Notes: generated by a model from the letters alone, not told the origin. Positions 36,831 through 44,424 are shown, counted from the first letter of the stretch. The stretch is DNA of 64,000 nucleotides from Phyllobacterium phragmitis (GCF_002980495.1 NZ_PVBR01000004.1:248001-312000); one strand, 5' to 3'. Numbers and translations: made by a program.

Positions 36831-37068
36831 GTGAGCCTCCTCGGCTGGGTGTTAAAATCTGCCTCTTTCAGCCCTTCCGGCGAGACGGGCGCAAGTGGCT
36901 GGCGCGGGTGCAGGCGATAGCCGAACCACGGGCCGCTTGCGGACAGGACGAGCCGGACAGGCATCTTCTGGCACGATTTTAACACCAGCAGAGGCAAGAG
37001 CCCAGGACGTCAACTCGCTCTCGCAGCCATGACCGCAACGCTGCTGGTTGGCTCGGACGCAGAAAAGA
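36831..37068. other. Non-coding gap with a long-range inverted repeat
   Basis: GGTGTTAAAATC at 36848-36859 is repeated in inverse as GATTTTAACACC at 36975-36986, enclosing 115 bp. It may be a pair of operator half-sites or a large stem-loop upstream of the 34-aa gene. No convincing reading frame. The 150 bp to the right (37100-37249) also appear non-coding. Confidence 0.4.
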
Positions 37069-37094
37069 AAAGCGGCCCACAAGGGAGCCGCTTT
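37069..37094 (-). terminator. Terminator of the leftward small-gene cluster
   Basis: AAAGCGGC / GCCGCTTT, 8-bp stem with a 10-nt loop. On the minus strand it is followed by TTTCTTTTCT-like sequence, so it would end transcripts from the 39.0-37.2 kb cluster. Confidence 0.7.
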
Positions 37095-37249
37095 CTTTGT
37101 TCGTTCGTTACTTCCAACCCCTCAAGGGGAACGATCACTAAGAAAATGGTGTCGCAGAAAAAGACCGACGTCAACACCTATTCGTATCCTCACGCCGCCG
37201 CGAAGCGCAGGGGTCAAGGGGACACCCCCTCCGTGACGAGTAACGAAAT

Positions 37250-37459
37250 TCAGGCGATGACCTGTCCGCCGACGCCGAGGAAGAGTGCCAGCCACACCCC
37301 CGCACGGCCGGACCACATTACGGCCGCCGCAAGGTCGTTCGTCCAGTGCTCGCCCGCAAAAATCGGGCGAGCGAGATATTCCGTCCCGAGCGCCGCAAGG
37401 GCGATGCTGACGGCGAGTAGGACCGTCCATTCGGCGGCCGTGAGTGGAAACAATAGCAT
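37250..37459 (-). CDS. 69-aa two-helix membrane protein
   Basis: Two hydrophobic segments (WTVLLAVSIALAALGTEYL and AGVWLALFLGVGGQVI) separated by a short polar loop with GEHWTND. No family recognised. Last gene of the leftward cluster, 9 bp after the Cys-rich gene. Confidence 0.65.
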   Translation of the reverse strand: MLLFPLTAAEWTVLLAVSIALAALGTEYLARPIFAGEHWTNDLAAAVMWSGRAGVWLALFLGVGGQVIA

Positions 37460-37468
37460 AGCAACCCC

Positions 37469-37708
37469 CTAAGCAGCCCTGCGTCCAGGAAAAAGATTCA
37501 CGACCGCGTCGCCGCCCCTGACAACGGCTACAGGTTCCTCGCGGCTACAGCCGCCGCATATGCGGTCGGCGACTGCCTCAAGGGCATTTTCGAGCGCGGC
37601 CACGGCCGGATACCCGCCGCGATTAATCGCGAAAGCGCAGCTGTCCGTTAAGACGTGCAGATTCGGGCAAGAACGGCAGTCGCCGTTGGACTCGACGCAA
37701 AGATTCAT
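37469..37708 (-). CDS. 79-aa Cys-rich hypothetical protein
   Basis: MNLCVESNGDCRSCPNLHVL with an AGGAG site eleven bases upstream. Cysteines at about 4, 11, 14 and 23, then a CGGC pair near 50, suggest a small zinc-binding or redox protein. No family recognised. Between the HTH gene and the two-helix membrane gene in one run. Confidence 0.65.
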   Translation of the reverse strand: MNLCVESNGDCRSCPNLHVLTDSCAFAINRGGYPAVAALENALEAVADRICGGCSREEPVAVVRGGDAVVNLFPGRRAA

Positions 37709-37788
37709 TGAGGGCTCCTGTGGTATGGGAGATGGATGATGGGAAGGCTGCGGCACGCGTCCGTCTGGCGTGCCGCGTGGCGCGGCGT

Positions 37789-38184
37789 TCACGCTGCCTC
37801 GTCGCGCTCGTCGTCGGGGTCAATGATGTTGCAATAGGCCAGGTGCTCGCGGCATTCGGCTTCGAGAATCTGGCGGTCGATTTCGCGCTGAATCCGGGCT
37901 TCCTCCAGGCGCTCGCGGGTGCGCTTGACGAGCTCCCGGCGCATCGTGGCAAGGGTCGCGTCAGTCGGGGCCAGACTGGCGCTCGACCAGCCTGGCAGGT
38001 TGCGCACGGTGCCGACGGACAGGCCGAGGAGCCCGGCAAGCTCGGCCCGCGACATGCCTAGGCGCGTCCGGAGGCGGGCATATTCCTCGCGACGCCTCCG
38101 GCGGTCGGCGGCTGCGGCCTCGGGGCTGCCGCCGCGAGGCGGACGGCCGGGGCGGTGGTGACGGGGTGCAGGGTGCTGGGTCAT
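37789..38184 (-). CDS. HTH-containing hypothetical protein
   Basis: 131 aa. After a Pro/Arg-rich leader (HRPGRPPRGG) comes an XRE-like HTH, YARLRTRLGMSRAELAGLLG then LSVGTVRNLPGW, followed by a long charged helix and an acidic C-terminus. Start overlaps the upstream gene (ATGA). Likely a DNA-binding regulator of the element. Confidence 0.75.
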   Translation of the reverse strand: MTQHPAPRHHRPGRPPRGGSPEAAAADRRRRREEYARLRTRLGMSRAELAGLLGLSVGTVRNLPGWSSASLAPTDATLATMRRELVKRTRERLEEARIQREIDRQILEAECREHLAYCNIIDPDDERDEAA

Positions 38185-38516
38185 GCTGCGATCTCCTCGG
38201 GTGTGGCTGCGGCTTCTCGGGCGATGGGGTCGGCGGCGCGACGGTAGAGCCAGCGGTGATATGCCTGTCCGGCGGGGGAGGCCTGGAAGGCCTTCTCAGC
38301 CGCATCCCAGTCATCGAACGCGGCCTCATACGCCTCAACGGCCGCGATGTAGTCGGTGCGGTCGCGCTTCCATACCGGACCGGTCAACTCCCCGAGCTCG
38401 ACGCACAAGAGAACCTGTCGGCCCGCGCGCTCCTTCGCGTCCCTAGCCGCTTCAAAAGCCACCTGAAGCTCGCGTTCGCGAAGCCATTCAGGCGACCGTT
38501 CCCAAAATCTGTCCAT
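38181..38516 (-). CDS. Hypothetical protein of the leftward cluster
   Basis: 111 aa, soluble, rich in Ala, Glu and Trp/Tyr (DRFWERSPEWLRERELQVAF; AYEAAFDDWDAAEKAFQASP). Good AGGGAGA site. No family recognised. Preceded by a 21-bp perfect hairpin and overlapping the HTH gene at its end. Confidence 0.7.
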   Translation of the reverse strand: MDRFWERSPEWLRERELQVAFEAARDAKERAGRQVLLCVELGELTGPVWKRDRTDYIAAVEAYEAAFDDWDAAEKAFQASPAGQAYHRWLYRRAADPIAREAAATPEEIAA

Positions 38517-38544
38517 GATCGATCTCCCTTCGTTTCCAGGCTTT

Positions 38545-38590
38545 CCGGCCCTCGCCAGAGCCGTCTCGTGACGGCTCTGGCGAGGGCCGG
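38545..38590. repeat. 21-bp perfect GC-rich hairpin
   Basis: Positions 38545-38565 and 38570-38590 are perfectly complementary around a TCGT tetraloop. It lies in the 96-bp gap between two leftward genes, with no T-run after it on either strand, so it is not a standard intrinsic terminator. Confidence 0.85.
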
Positions 38591-38612
38591 GGCTAGTGCT
38601 CCGGCTTCCGTG

Positions 38613-39017
38613 TCAGGCTGCGATGCCCTTGTCTTCGGCATCGGGGTTTCCGGCGAAAAAGTCGCTGATGTTGAAGCCGTCGAAATCCTCGCCGCCGGCA
38701 TCGTCCACGCGGTCCATGAGGAACCATTCCCCCTCGTCAGGATTCAGGCCGCGATTGATGAGGGCTTGGTAACGCAGCGCCTCGGCGCGGGTGCCCCAGC
38801 CATATTCAGCATCTGCCCTTCGGCCGAAGGGGTAGAAGGCGAACCAGGCTTCGCCATTGTCCTCGGCGAGTTCCGCCAGGTCGGCCGCGCGCTCGGCATC
38901 CGTCAGGACTTCATAGCTTCTGCCGCGATCCCATCCGCACACGGCCTGCTCGGCTACCTTGGTGAAAATCTCGGCTGCGGCCTCGGCCTCGTATTCCTCA
39001 CGACTGACCTGCCCCAT
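38613..39017 (-). CDS. Acidic hypothetical protein, first gene of the leftward cluster
   Basis: 134 aa with about a quarter Asp/Glu and few Lys (MGQVSREEYEAEAAAEIFTK; DRVDDAGGEDFDGFNISDFF). GAGAGG precedes the ATG. Acidic proteins of this kind on mobile elements are sometimes antirestriction-type DNA mimics, but no family is recognised and this is only a possibility. Confidence 0.7.
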   Translation of the reverse strand: MGQVSREEYEAEAAAEIFTKVAEQAVCGWDRGRSYEVLTDAERAADLAELAEDNGEAWFAFYPFGRRADAEYGWGTRAEALRYQALINRGLNPDEGEWFLMDRVDDAGGEDFDGFNISDFFAGNPDAEDKGIAA

Positions 39018-39295
39018 GTTGAACCTCTCTTTCGCTGCTCTCTATACTCATGTTGTGCTTAAACTTGGCGGCACACAAGAGAAAAGTGCAGGAAAATTTG
39101 AAACGGATCTTCGTTGTTTTGGGAAAAAAGGAATAGGTTTCCAAAACATCGCTCCGTAATTGTTGACAATACTTCTCCCTCGGATCGCTGCCGCCAAGCG
39201 GGCGAGGCAGGCTTCTACGGCGGGGAGAGATGGACGTCAAGCAGGGTATTTCGGGCTAAACCCGTTGAAATTAAAAGGATTTCGTTGCCCCGGCG
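39018..39295. other. Non-coding control region, left part
   Basis: AT-richer than its surroundings. It holds an inverted GTTTTGG...CCAAAAC element around 39114-39146 and a TTGACA hexamer at about 39164 inside ATTGTTGACAAT, compatible with divergent promoters for the leftward cluster and the rightward replication gene. Promoter assignment is tentative. Confidence 0.4.
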
Positions 39296-39367
39296 AAGGA
39301 TTCGCGAGGGGTTGAATCCTTGGGCTGAAGGATTCGATTAACCGCGAATCCTTGGGTGGAGGGATTC
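39296..39367. promoter_or_regulatory. Iteron-like array of alternating AAGGATTC / GAATCCTT motifs
   Basis: Motifs start at 39296 (AAGGATTC), 39314 (GAATCCTT), 39328 (AAGGATTC), 39346 (GAATCCTT) and 39360 (AGGGATTC). Spacing alternates exactly 18 and 14, that is two 32-bp units plus the start of a third. Every motif contains a GANTC, the CcrM methylation target of alphaproteobacteria. The array lies ~550 bp before the gpA-like initiator gene, as a replication origin or operator would. Confidence 0.75.
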
Positions 39368-39485
39368 AAGTATTTTATAGTATTCAGTCCGCGATCTCTC
39401 GGAATGGTAAACAAATTAGCGGGCTGGATGGGAGTTGTGTCATCCGGCGTGCCAGGCGAGGCCTCGGGCGGCCCAGCGAGGAGGC

Positions 39486-39713
39486 GAGGCAGGGGTTGAC
39501 GGGCTGCCCGGCCGCATAGGCTCCGATCCGCCTCGGCCTGAAAGGGCGTGGCGGTGCCCGCAGGGCAAAGGAGCGGCCGGGCAGCCCGTCACCGAGGCGC
39601 GGGGCCCCGTGTCTATGCGGGAGGAGGGTGGCGCGCAGCGCCAGGGCGAGACAAGCGGCTCGCCCGGCCCTCCGGAGCATCGACGCGGGGTAAGCCGAGG
39701 GGAACCCCTGCCG
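39486..39713 (+). repeat. Long inverted repeat, arm A (before the replication gene)
   Basis: Nearly the reverse complement of 43441-43673. The last ~70 bp (GGGCGAGACAAG... to ...GGGGAACCCCTGCC) differ at only a few positions; the rest is diverged but alignable. Arm A also contains an internal 18-bp perfect inverted repeat (39498-39515 with 39573-39590) and GC-rich nested hairpins. It is not coding in any convincing frame. Confidence 0.8.
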
Positions 39714-39810
39714 GATTCTCGGCGTGGAATCGTTACGGATGCGGAATGACTGACGGCGGGTATTGTCGCCGTCGGCCGACCGGGTGAGCCTTGGACTCCA
39801 AGGCAAACAA

Positions 39811-39853
39811 AAAGCGCCGCTGTCATCGGGTTGGGAGCCCTCGGCGGCGCTTT
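39811..39853 (-). terminator. Hairpin with minus-strand terminator character in the rep leader
   Basis: AAAGCGCCGC at 39811-39820 pairs perfectly with GCGGCGCTTT at 39844-39853. On the minus strand the stem runs into TTTTTGTTT, as for a terminator of an antisense transcript starting in or near the initiator gene; on the plus strand it would be an attenuator-like stem. Confidence 0.55.
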
Positions 39854-39915
39854 CAGAGAAGCAAGACGATGTTGAATCATCTCCTCGCACGTGTAAAGAC
39901 CCCCCACCGTAGCGG

Positions 39916-42483
39916 GTGACCGCCGGGCTGGGCATAGCCCCAGCCGGAACGCAGCCCCCCTTTACCCCTCGAACCAAATTTGTTGACGCGGCCCCGAAAC
40001 GACAGGGGTTTTCGGGCCTTGACGTTTCGCGGCTCGGCTATGTCGGCCACGGCATCCACCGGAAAAGGCTCGAAAAGAAGTTCGCCGGCGCGCTGTCGTC
40101 GGCGGCCTTGTCGGCGAAAAACGCAGCCCTCGCTGACCGGATTCCCGGCCCACGCAATCGGAGGGAAGCCCTCGCCACAAAAAGGGCAGCAGCGGCAGCC
40201 GATGCTGCGCTGACGGCCCTTTTCGCGGCCGACACATCCCCCTCCAACGCCCCGGTGCGGATGTCGCCCGCCGACATCGTTGCGGCTGACCTGGTGGACC
40301 TCGATCGCGAGGAGGCAGGCAACAGCAATGTCGCCGGGACATTGCCGTTCCTGCCGCCGCGCGTGGCGGACCTGTCGCCAGAGGCGCGAACCCATCGGGC
40401 GGTCGTGCGGTTCCTGCCGCCGGAACTGGCGGAGTTCCTGGACCGCATGAACCCGCAGCGTCGGTCGGAGCGGGAACAGGCCATCCTCGATAAGGTCGAA
40501 TGGGTGGGGCTGGAGGTTCTGGCGCTGCCGCCTTCCATGCTCGCGGAACGGGCGGAGCAGGAGGCGCGCCGGCACGCCGCGAAATTCCCGAAAGCCGACG
40601 CAGAAGGGAATCCGATGCACCAGGAGCCTGAGCACCGCAAGCGGCGGTGCGAGAAATGGCAGCTTCGTCGGCTGCGGAAGCTCCAGCGCAAGGCGCTCCT
40701 GTATGTCGAGCAGGCCGTGGGCGCCGTCGGCGGGCCTGTCGCGCCGGAACGAGCGCTCTACCTGTCCGACTATGGGCTGGCGATCTGCGAGGCGGAAGAA
40801 CTGCGGACGCAGGAAATCCTGGGCGGGCTGCGGCTCGTCAAAAAGAGCGATCCGTCCGTCCAGATTCCCATGCTCGATCTGCACTGGAAGGCGAAGGCAG
40901 CCGACGCGGCGAAAAAGCGATTACTGATCGACGTGCACCTCGCACGGTGGGCTGCGCTCGGCTGGCACGTGTGCTGGCTGACCGTAACCCTCCCCGGCCA
41001 GTATGTCGCGCACGCGACGAACGAGGAGAAGCGCGTCACGAAATGGGACTGGCGGCTAGGGCCGGATGAGGCATCGGCAAAGCTTCAAGAGGAGCATCAC
41101 CGTACCCTGAACCTGCTGCGCGAGAAGGGCGTAAGGCTGTCCGGCTGGTGGAACGTCCAGCCGCAGCAATCCGGCACGCCGCACCGGCACTATGTCGTCG
41201 CTTGCGAGACGCTGGAGGACGCACGGAAGGTCTGCGACGAGTTCCGTGCACGATTCAGTACGGGCGCGCTAGACGAAGAAGGGCAGGACCGAGGCTGCAA
41301 CGCAAGCGTGATCGGGGATGACAACCCGAAATACGCCCCTCGCAAGGGCAAGAACGGAAAGGCGGAGACGGCCGAATCCGTGGCGCGGTATGCGGCTCGC
41401 TATTCGACGCGGTACGAGACGCGGCCAGCCGAAGCCGGAGGCGAGGAGGAGGCCGCGCCGGTGGGCGGCGATGAACAGAAACGGTTCCGGGGATGGAAGA
41501 AGCTGCGCGGGGCGCGGGGCATGGGTTTCCTCGGGCTGGATTCGCAGCGGGCTCCGATGGAGCTCTGGGACGTGCTGTGGCTCAATTCCCTGAAAGAGGA
41601 CGGGCGATGGTTCCAAGTCGAGGATGCCCGCATGTCCATAGCCATGAGGGAGATGCGCGCGGCGAGGGCGAAGGCGGAGGATGCCGCCACCGACCGCGCT
41701 ACCGCGAAGGCTGCGCGGGAGGTCGCGGACGCGATGCAGACAGCATCCGATACGATGGACATGGAGGAAGTGGCGGCGGCGGTAGCGGAAGCCGAAGCGG
41801 CTGAGGCCACGGCGCGCGAAGCATCTAAAGAAGCCGCCTTCCACGGGTGGCACGCGGCCGTCGCGATGGGACTCTGGCCCGACGCGGACCTTGATCCGAC
41901 GGAACTGACCTGGCTGAACGATGCGGTGCAGGAGTGGAACCAAGGCCGCTGGGCACTGCCGGAGGGCAGGCAGCGCGACGGCGATCCGCTTCCGCCCGTG
42001 CCGCTGCGCGAGGCGCGGGAATCCGTCTATGGGGTGCAGCGGAATGAGATCCGCGGGGCGGTGGGAGTCGCCCGCCGTTTCACCCTGTCCAGCCGTCTCG
42101 CCGACAGGGCGGAGCTCGTCGCGACGGCGGCGGAGGGCGGATTCCTGGAGGGGTTCCAGGCGAAGCTTGAGGAGCGGCGGGCGGAAACGTGGCGGAGGGT
42201 GAATCTCACCAACGCCAGGCGCCTGTTCTTTCTCGCCGCGCGAGACGCGGGACTCGGCCTGTCGCGCCGTCCTGACGGGACGGTCGCGGGGTACGACCTG
42301 TCGGGGGAGATTCTGATGCGCTCGGACGATGAATGGATGATCGTCGAAGCGGCGGAGGCGGAAAAAATGCGTGTTGGACCCGAAGGAACGGCCGCACTTT
42401 CATTTAGTGCGACCGACCCAAGGGTAGGCCCTGCGGGCCTTCCCATGAGGGAGATAGAAGAGCCGGAACCGCCGCCCGGATGA
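39916..42483 (+). CDS. gpA-like (PF05840-type) HUH replication endonuclease
   Basis: 855 aa. The central domain (~330-510) has WHVCWLTVTLPGQYV, SGWWNVQPQQSGTPHRHYVV with the His-x-His metal motif, and ESVARYAARYSTRYETRP, whose Tyr-x3-Tyr-x3-Tyr spacing fits the paired catalytic tyrosines of phage P2 gene A-type initiators. It should nick a plus origin and drive rolling-circle replication. Residues ~590-640 are an Ala/Glu coiled-coil-like region. The GTG at 39916 is the only reasonable early start, with no good ribosome site, so the N-terminus is uncertain. No phage structural genes accompany it. Confidence 0.78.
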   Translation: MTAGLGIAPAGTQPPFTPRTKFVDAAPKRQGFSGLDVSRLGYVGHGIHRKRLEKKFAGALSSAALSAKNAALADRIPGPRNRREALATKRAAAAADAALTALFAADTSPSNAPVRMSPADIVAADLVDLDREEAGNSNVAGTLPFLPPRVADLSPEARTHRAVVRFLPPELAEFLDRMNPQRRSEREQAILDKVEWVGLEVLALPPSMLAERAEQEARRHAAKFPKADAEGNPMHQEPEHRKRRCEKWQLRRLRKLQRKALLYVEQAVGAVGGPVAPERALYLSDYGLAICEAEELRTQEILGGLRLVKKSDPSVQIPMLDLHWKAKAADAAKKRLLIDVHLARWAALGWHVCWLTVTLPGQYVAHATNEEKRVTKWDWRLGPDEASAKLQEEHHRTLNLLREKGVRLSGWWNVQPQQSGTPHRHYVVACETLEDARKVCDEFRARFSTGALDEEGQDRGCNASVIGDDNPKYAPRKGKNGKAETAESVARYAARYSTRYETRPAEAGGEEEAAPVGGDEQKRFRGWKKLRGARGMGFLGLDSQRAPMELWDVLWLNSLKEDGRWFQVEDARMSIAMREMRAARAKAEDAATDRATAKAAREVADAMQTASDTMDMEEVAAAVAEAEAAEATAREASKEAAFHGWHAAVAMGLWPDADLDPTELTWLNDAVQEWNQGRWALPEGRQRDGDPLPPVPLREARESVYGVQRNEIRGAVGVARRFTLSSRLADRAELVATAAEGGFLEGFQAKLEERRAETWRRVNLTNARRLFFLAARDAGLGLSRRPDGTVAGYDLSGEILMRSDDEWMIVEAAEAEKMRVGPEGTAALSFSATDPRVGPAGLPMREIEEPEPPPG

Positions 42484-42641
42484 GCGAAACGCCCCTTCCA
42501 GCAGTGAGAATCAGCCAAACTTGTTGCCACCAAGAACGGTGGATGGCGAAGCCGTGATGCGCCGATCCACCGCGAAAACAGTGGCAGGGTTCGGCCTTCT
42601 TTTGTAGGCTCACACGCAATATCCGACGGGGTGACATCTAT

Positions 42642-43415
42642 TTGAATCTTGAAAATCAAGCGGACAAGACCGTCCTCAGCCAATTCGCCCGCCTTAGCGT
42701 CGACGTGAACGGCTTGACCATCCCGGGGCGCTCCATCGAAAGTGTCTTGGCGCGCCACGCGTTCAATCTGGTTGTCAACAACGACGACGAGATATTCAAG
42801 GTATCGCTCATCGGCTCTGCGACGGCGGTTCGCTTTCGTGGTCGAGACATCCTGCTTACGACGCAGCACCAACTTGGCGGGGTTGATATGTCGCAGGTGG
42901 CGATGCTCACAGATTCCGGAAGCCATATCATCACCTCAGGAGGCTCCCGTGGTTATGATCCCCACCCGGATTCAGACGCACATGATATCGTTGCTTTCGA
43001 TTTTACCGAGCCTTGCAAGGATTGGCCCGTACTGAAAAAGCGCTTTTTTGAGCTGACCAGGAGGCCGCCGGACGTCCCGAATGATCAGGTTCTAGCGATA
43101 CTATTGAGCGGCTACCCCTCAGACGACCAGACATACGAGGTTCACGAAAATAATCATTTAGGTCTCGCCCGCCGCCACGTCGCCTGCCTTCCCCATTCGC
43201 AGCCGAGTGACCAAGCGTTACTAACCGTCCAAGCTGTACGGCCCCTTAAGGAACATCCTGACGGCATGAGCGGTGGCCCGGCATTCGTTATTCAGCTTGA
43301 AGTAGGCGGACCACGCGCCTACTTCGCGGGCATCATCCTTCGGGGTGGAAGGACATACTTTCATATCCTCAAAGCTGGATTCGTATTCGAATTCCTCAAT
43401 AGCGCGTTCGGCTGA
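42642..43415 (+). CDS. Trypsin-like serine protease (stand-alone, cargo)
   Basis: 257 aa with an apparent TTG start. A chymotrypsin-fold triad is legible: His in LLTTQHQL (about residue 76), Asp in DAHDIVAFDF (about 116), and Ser in HPDGMSGGPAFVI (about 210), the GxSGGP oxyanion motif. There is no signal peptide, so it is cytoplasmic. Composition is less GC-rich than the initiator gene before it. It lies inside the long inverted repeats. Cytoplasmic trypsin-like proteases occur as effectors in some antiphage systems, but no partner gene is identified here. Confidence 0.75.
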   Translation: MNLENQADKTVLSQFARLSVDVNGLTIPGRSIESVLARHAFNLVVNNDDEIFKVSLIGSATAVRFRGRDILLTTQHQLGGVDMSQVAMLTDSGSHIITSGGSRGYDPHPDSDAHDIVAFDFTEPCKDWPVLKKRFFELTRRPPDVPNDQVLAILLSGYPSDDQTYEVHENNHLGLARRHVACLPHSQPSDQALLTVQAVRPLKEHPDGMSGGPAFVIQLEVGGPRAYFAGIILRGGRTYFHILKAGFVFEFLNSAFG

Positions 43416-43440
43416 TGACTTCGGTTTCGCAAGCGAAGGT

Positions 43441-43673
43441 CGGCAGGGGTTCCCCTCGGCTTCCCCGTGTCGATGCTCCGGAGGGCCGGGCGAGCCACTT
43501 GTCTCGCCCTGACGGCCTTGCCGGCCGTCACCCCCCTCCCGCATCGACACGGGGCCCCGCGCCTCAGTGACGGACTGCCCGGCCGCTTCCCTGACCTGCG
43601 GTCACCGCCACGCCCCTTGGGGCATGGCGGGAGGGAAGCATATGCGGCCGGCCCGCCCATCAACCCCCGCCTC
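43441..43673 (-). repeat. Long inverted repeat, arm B (after the protease gene)
   Basis: Reverse complement partner of arm A at 39486-39713. The best-conserved end is 43441-43515 (GGCAGGGGTTCCCCTCGGCT onward). With arm A it encloses the initiator and the protease gene, about 3.7 kb. The rest of the 43416-43773 gap holds nothing recognisable. Confidence 0.8.
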
Positions 43674-43773
43674 GGATTCAGGCTCGAATCGGCCTTCGCG
43701 CAATAATCTGTCGCGTTTGCGTGGCCGCTGAGTGCCCTCGCCGGGGCCGCCGTGGGTGTTAGGTCGCGGGGAT

Positions 43774-44391
43774 TCAGGACTTCCCCCGCTTCGCGGCTGG
43801 TTTACGCTGGCGCGTCCAGAGCTCCGGCACTTCCGCACCCTTCCCATCCAGTACGGCGCTCACGGAATCAATCGTCGCCTGCCAGTCCGCCACGGCGAAG
43901 CGCAGCTGCCACGCCGGGCCGGTGATCGCAGCGGACGTTTCTGGCGTGATCGCCTCATGAAGCCACTCGATCTGTGTGTTCGCGACGTCGAGTCGCCCCC
44001 GGCTGTGGGTGAGAATGGCTTGCAAGGCCTTCGTATCGACTGGCGGCGGTGCCGGCTTCGCCGACAGAGGCGCGCCGAGCTTGACAAACTTCCCGCCCAT
44101 GTCCGGAACGCGCCTGCCCTCCATATACTGGTGCAACAGCGCCACATTGTTTTCGACACCGAGGAATTCCAGCCGCACGCCTTCGCGGTCACCGGCCTCC
44201 AGCGCTGCACGCAACCGCCTTGTGCAAGATGTGAGAAATTCCAGCGCCTTCCGCGCGTAGGCATCCGAAGCCCCCGACTCCTTCAAGCGGGTTCGGTACT
44301 GCCGCTGCCGCTCGGCACTCGACATGGCCGACTTGCCGTCCTTCGGCGGCCGGCCGCGTCCTCGCTTTTCCGGTTTCGATTCCGTCGCCAT
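43774..44391 (-). CDS. Hypothetical protein with AT-hook-like N-terminus
   Basis: 205 aa from the ATG at 44391. KRGRGRPPKDG at residues 9-19 is an AT-hook-like motif and SSAERQRQYRTRLKESG follows, suggesting DNA binding; the remainder is helical with a basic C-terminus (TRQRKPAAKRGKS). A 12-bp palindrome GTAACGCGTTAC lies 21 bp upstream of the start, a possible autoregulatory operator. No family recognised. Confidence 0.72.
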   Translation of the reverse strand: MATESKPEKRGRGRPPKDGKSAMSSAERQRQYRTRLKESGASDAYARKALEFLTSCTRRLRAALEAGDREGVRLEFLGVENNVALLHQYMEGRRVPDMGGKFVKLGAPLSAKPAPPPVDTKALQAILTHSRGRLDVANTQIEWLHEAITPETSAAITGPAWQLRFAVADWQATIDSVSAVLDGKGAEVPELWTRQRKPAAKRGKS

Positions 44392-44412
44392 ATGCCCTCG
44401 CTGCCCAATTTC

Positions 44413-44424
44413 GTAACGCGTTAC
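44413..44424. promoter_or_regulatory. Palindrome upstream of the AT-hook-like gene
   Basis: GTAACGCGTTAC, perfect 12-bp dyad flanked by T- and A-tracts, in the promoter-proximal position of the leftward gene. Operator function is inferred from symmetry and location. Confidence 0.45.

Noticed and set aside
39296-39367. Two 32-bp units considered as a minimal CRISPR array
   Set aside because: Only two units, no spacers of constant length between identical repeats, no cas genes; better read as iterons or operators.
39435-39749. Open frame through arm A of the inverted repeat
   Set aside because: Low-complexity Arg/Gly/Pro translation in several frames at once, and the same sequence recurs inverted at 43.5 kb in non-coding context.
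39486-43673. Inverted arms considered as insertion-sequence terminal repeats
   Set aside because: Arms are ~230 bp and there is no transposase between them or target duplication visible; kept as an unexplained inverted repeat instead.
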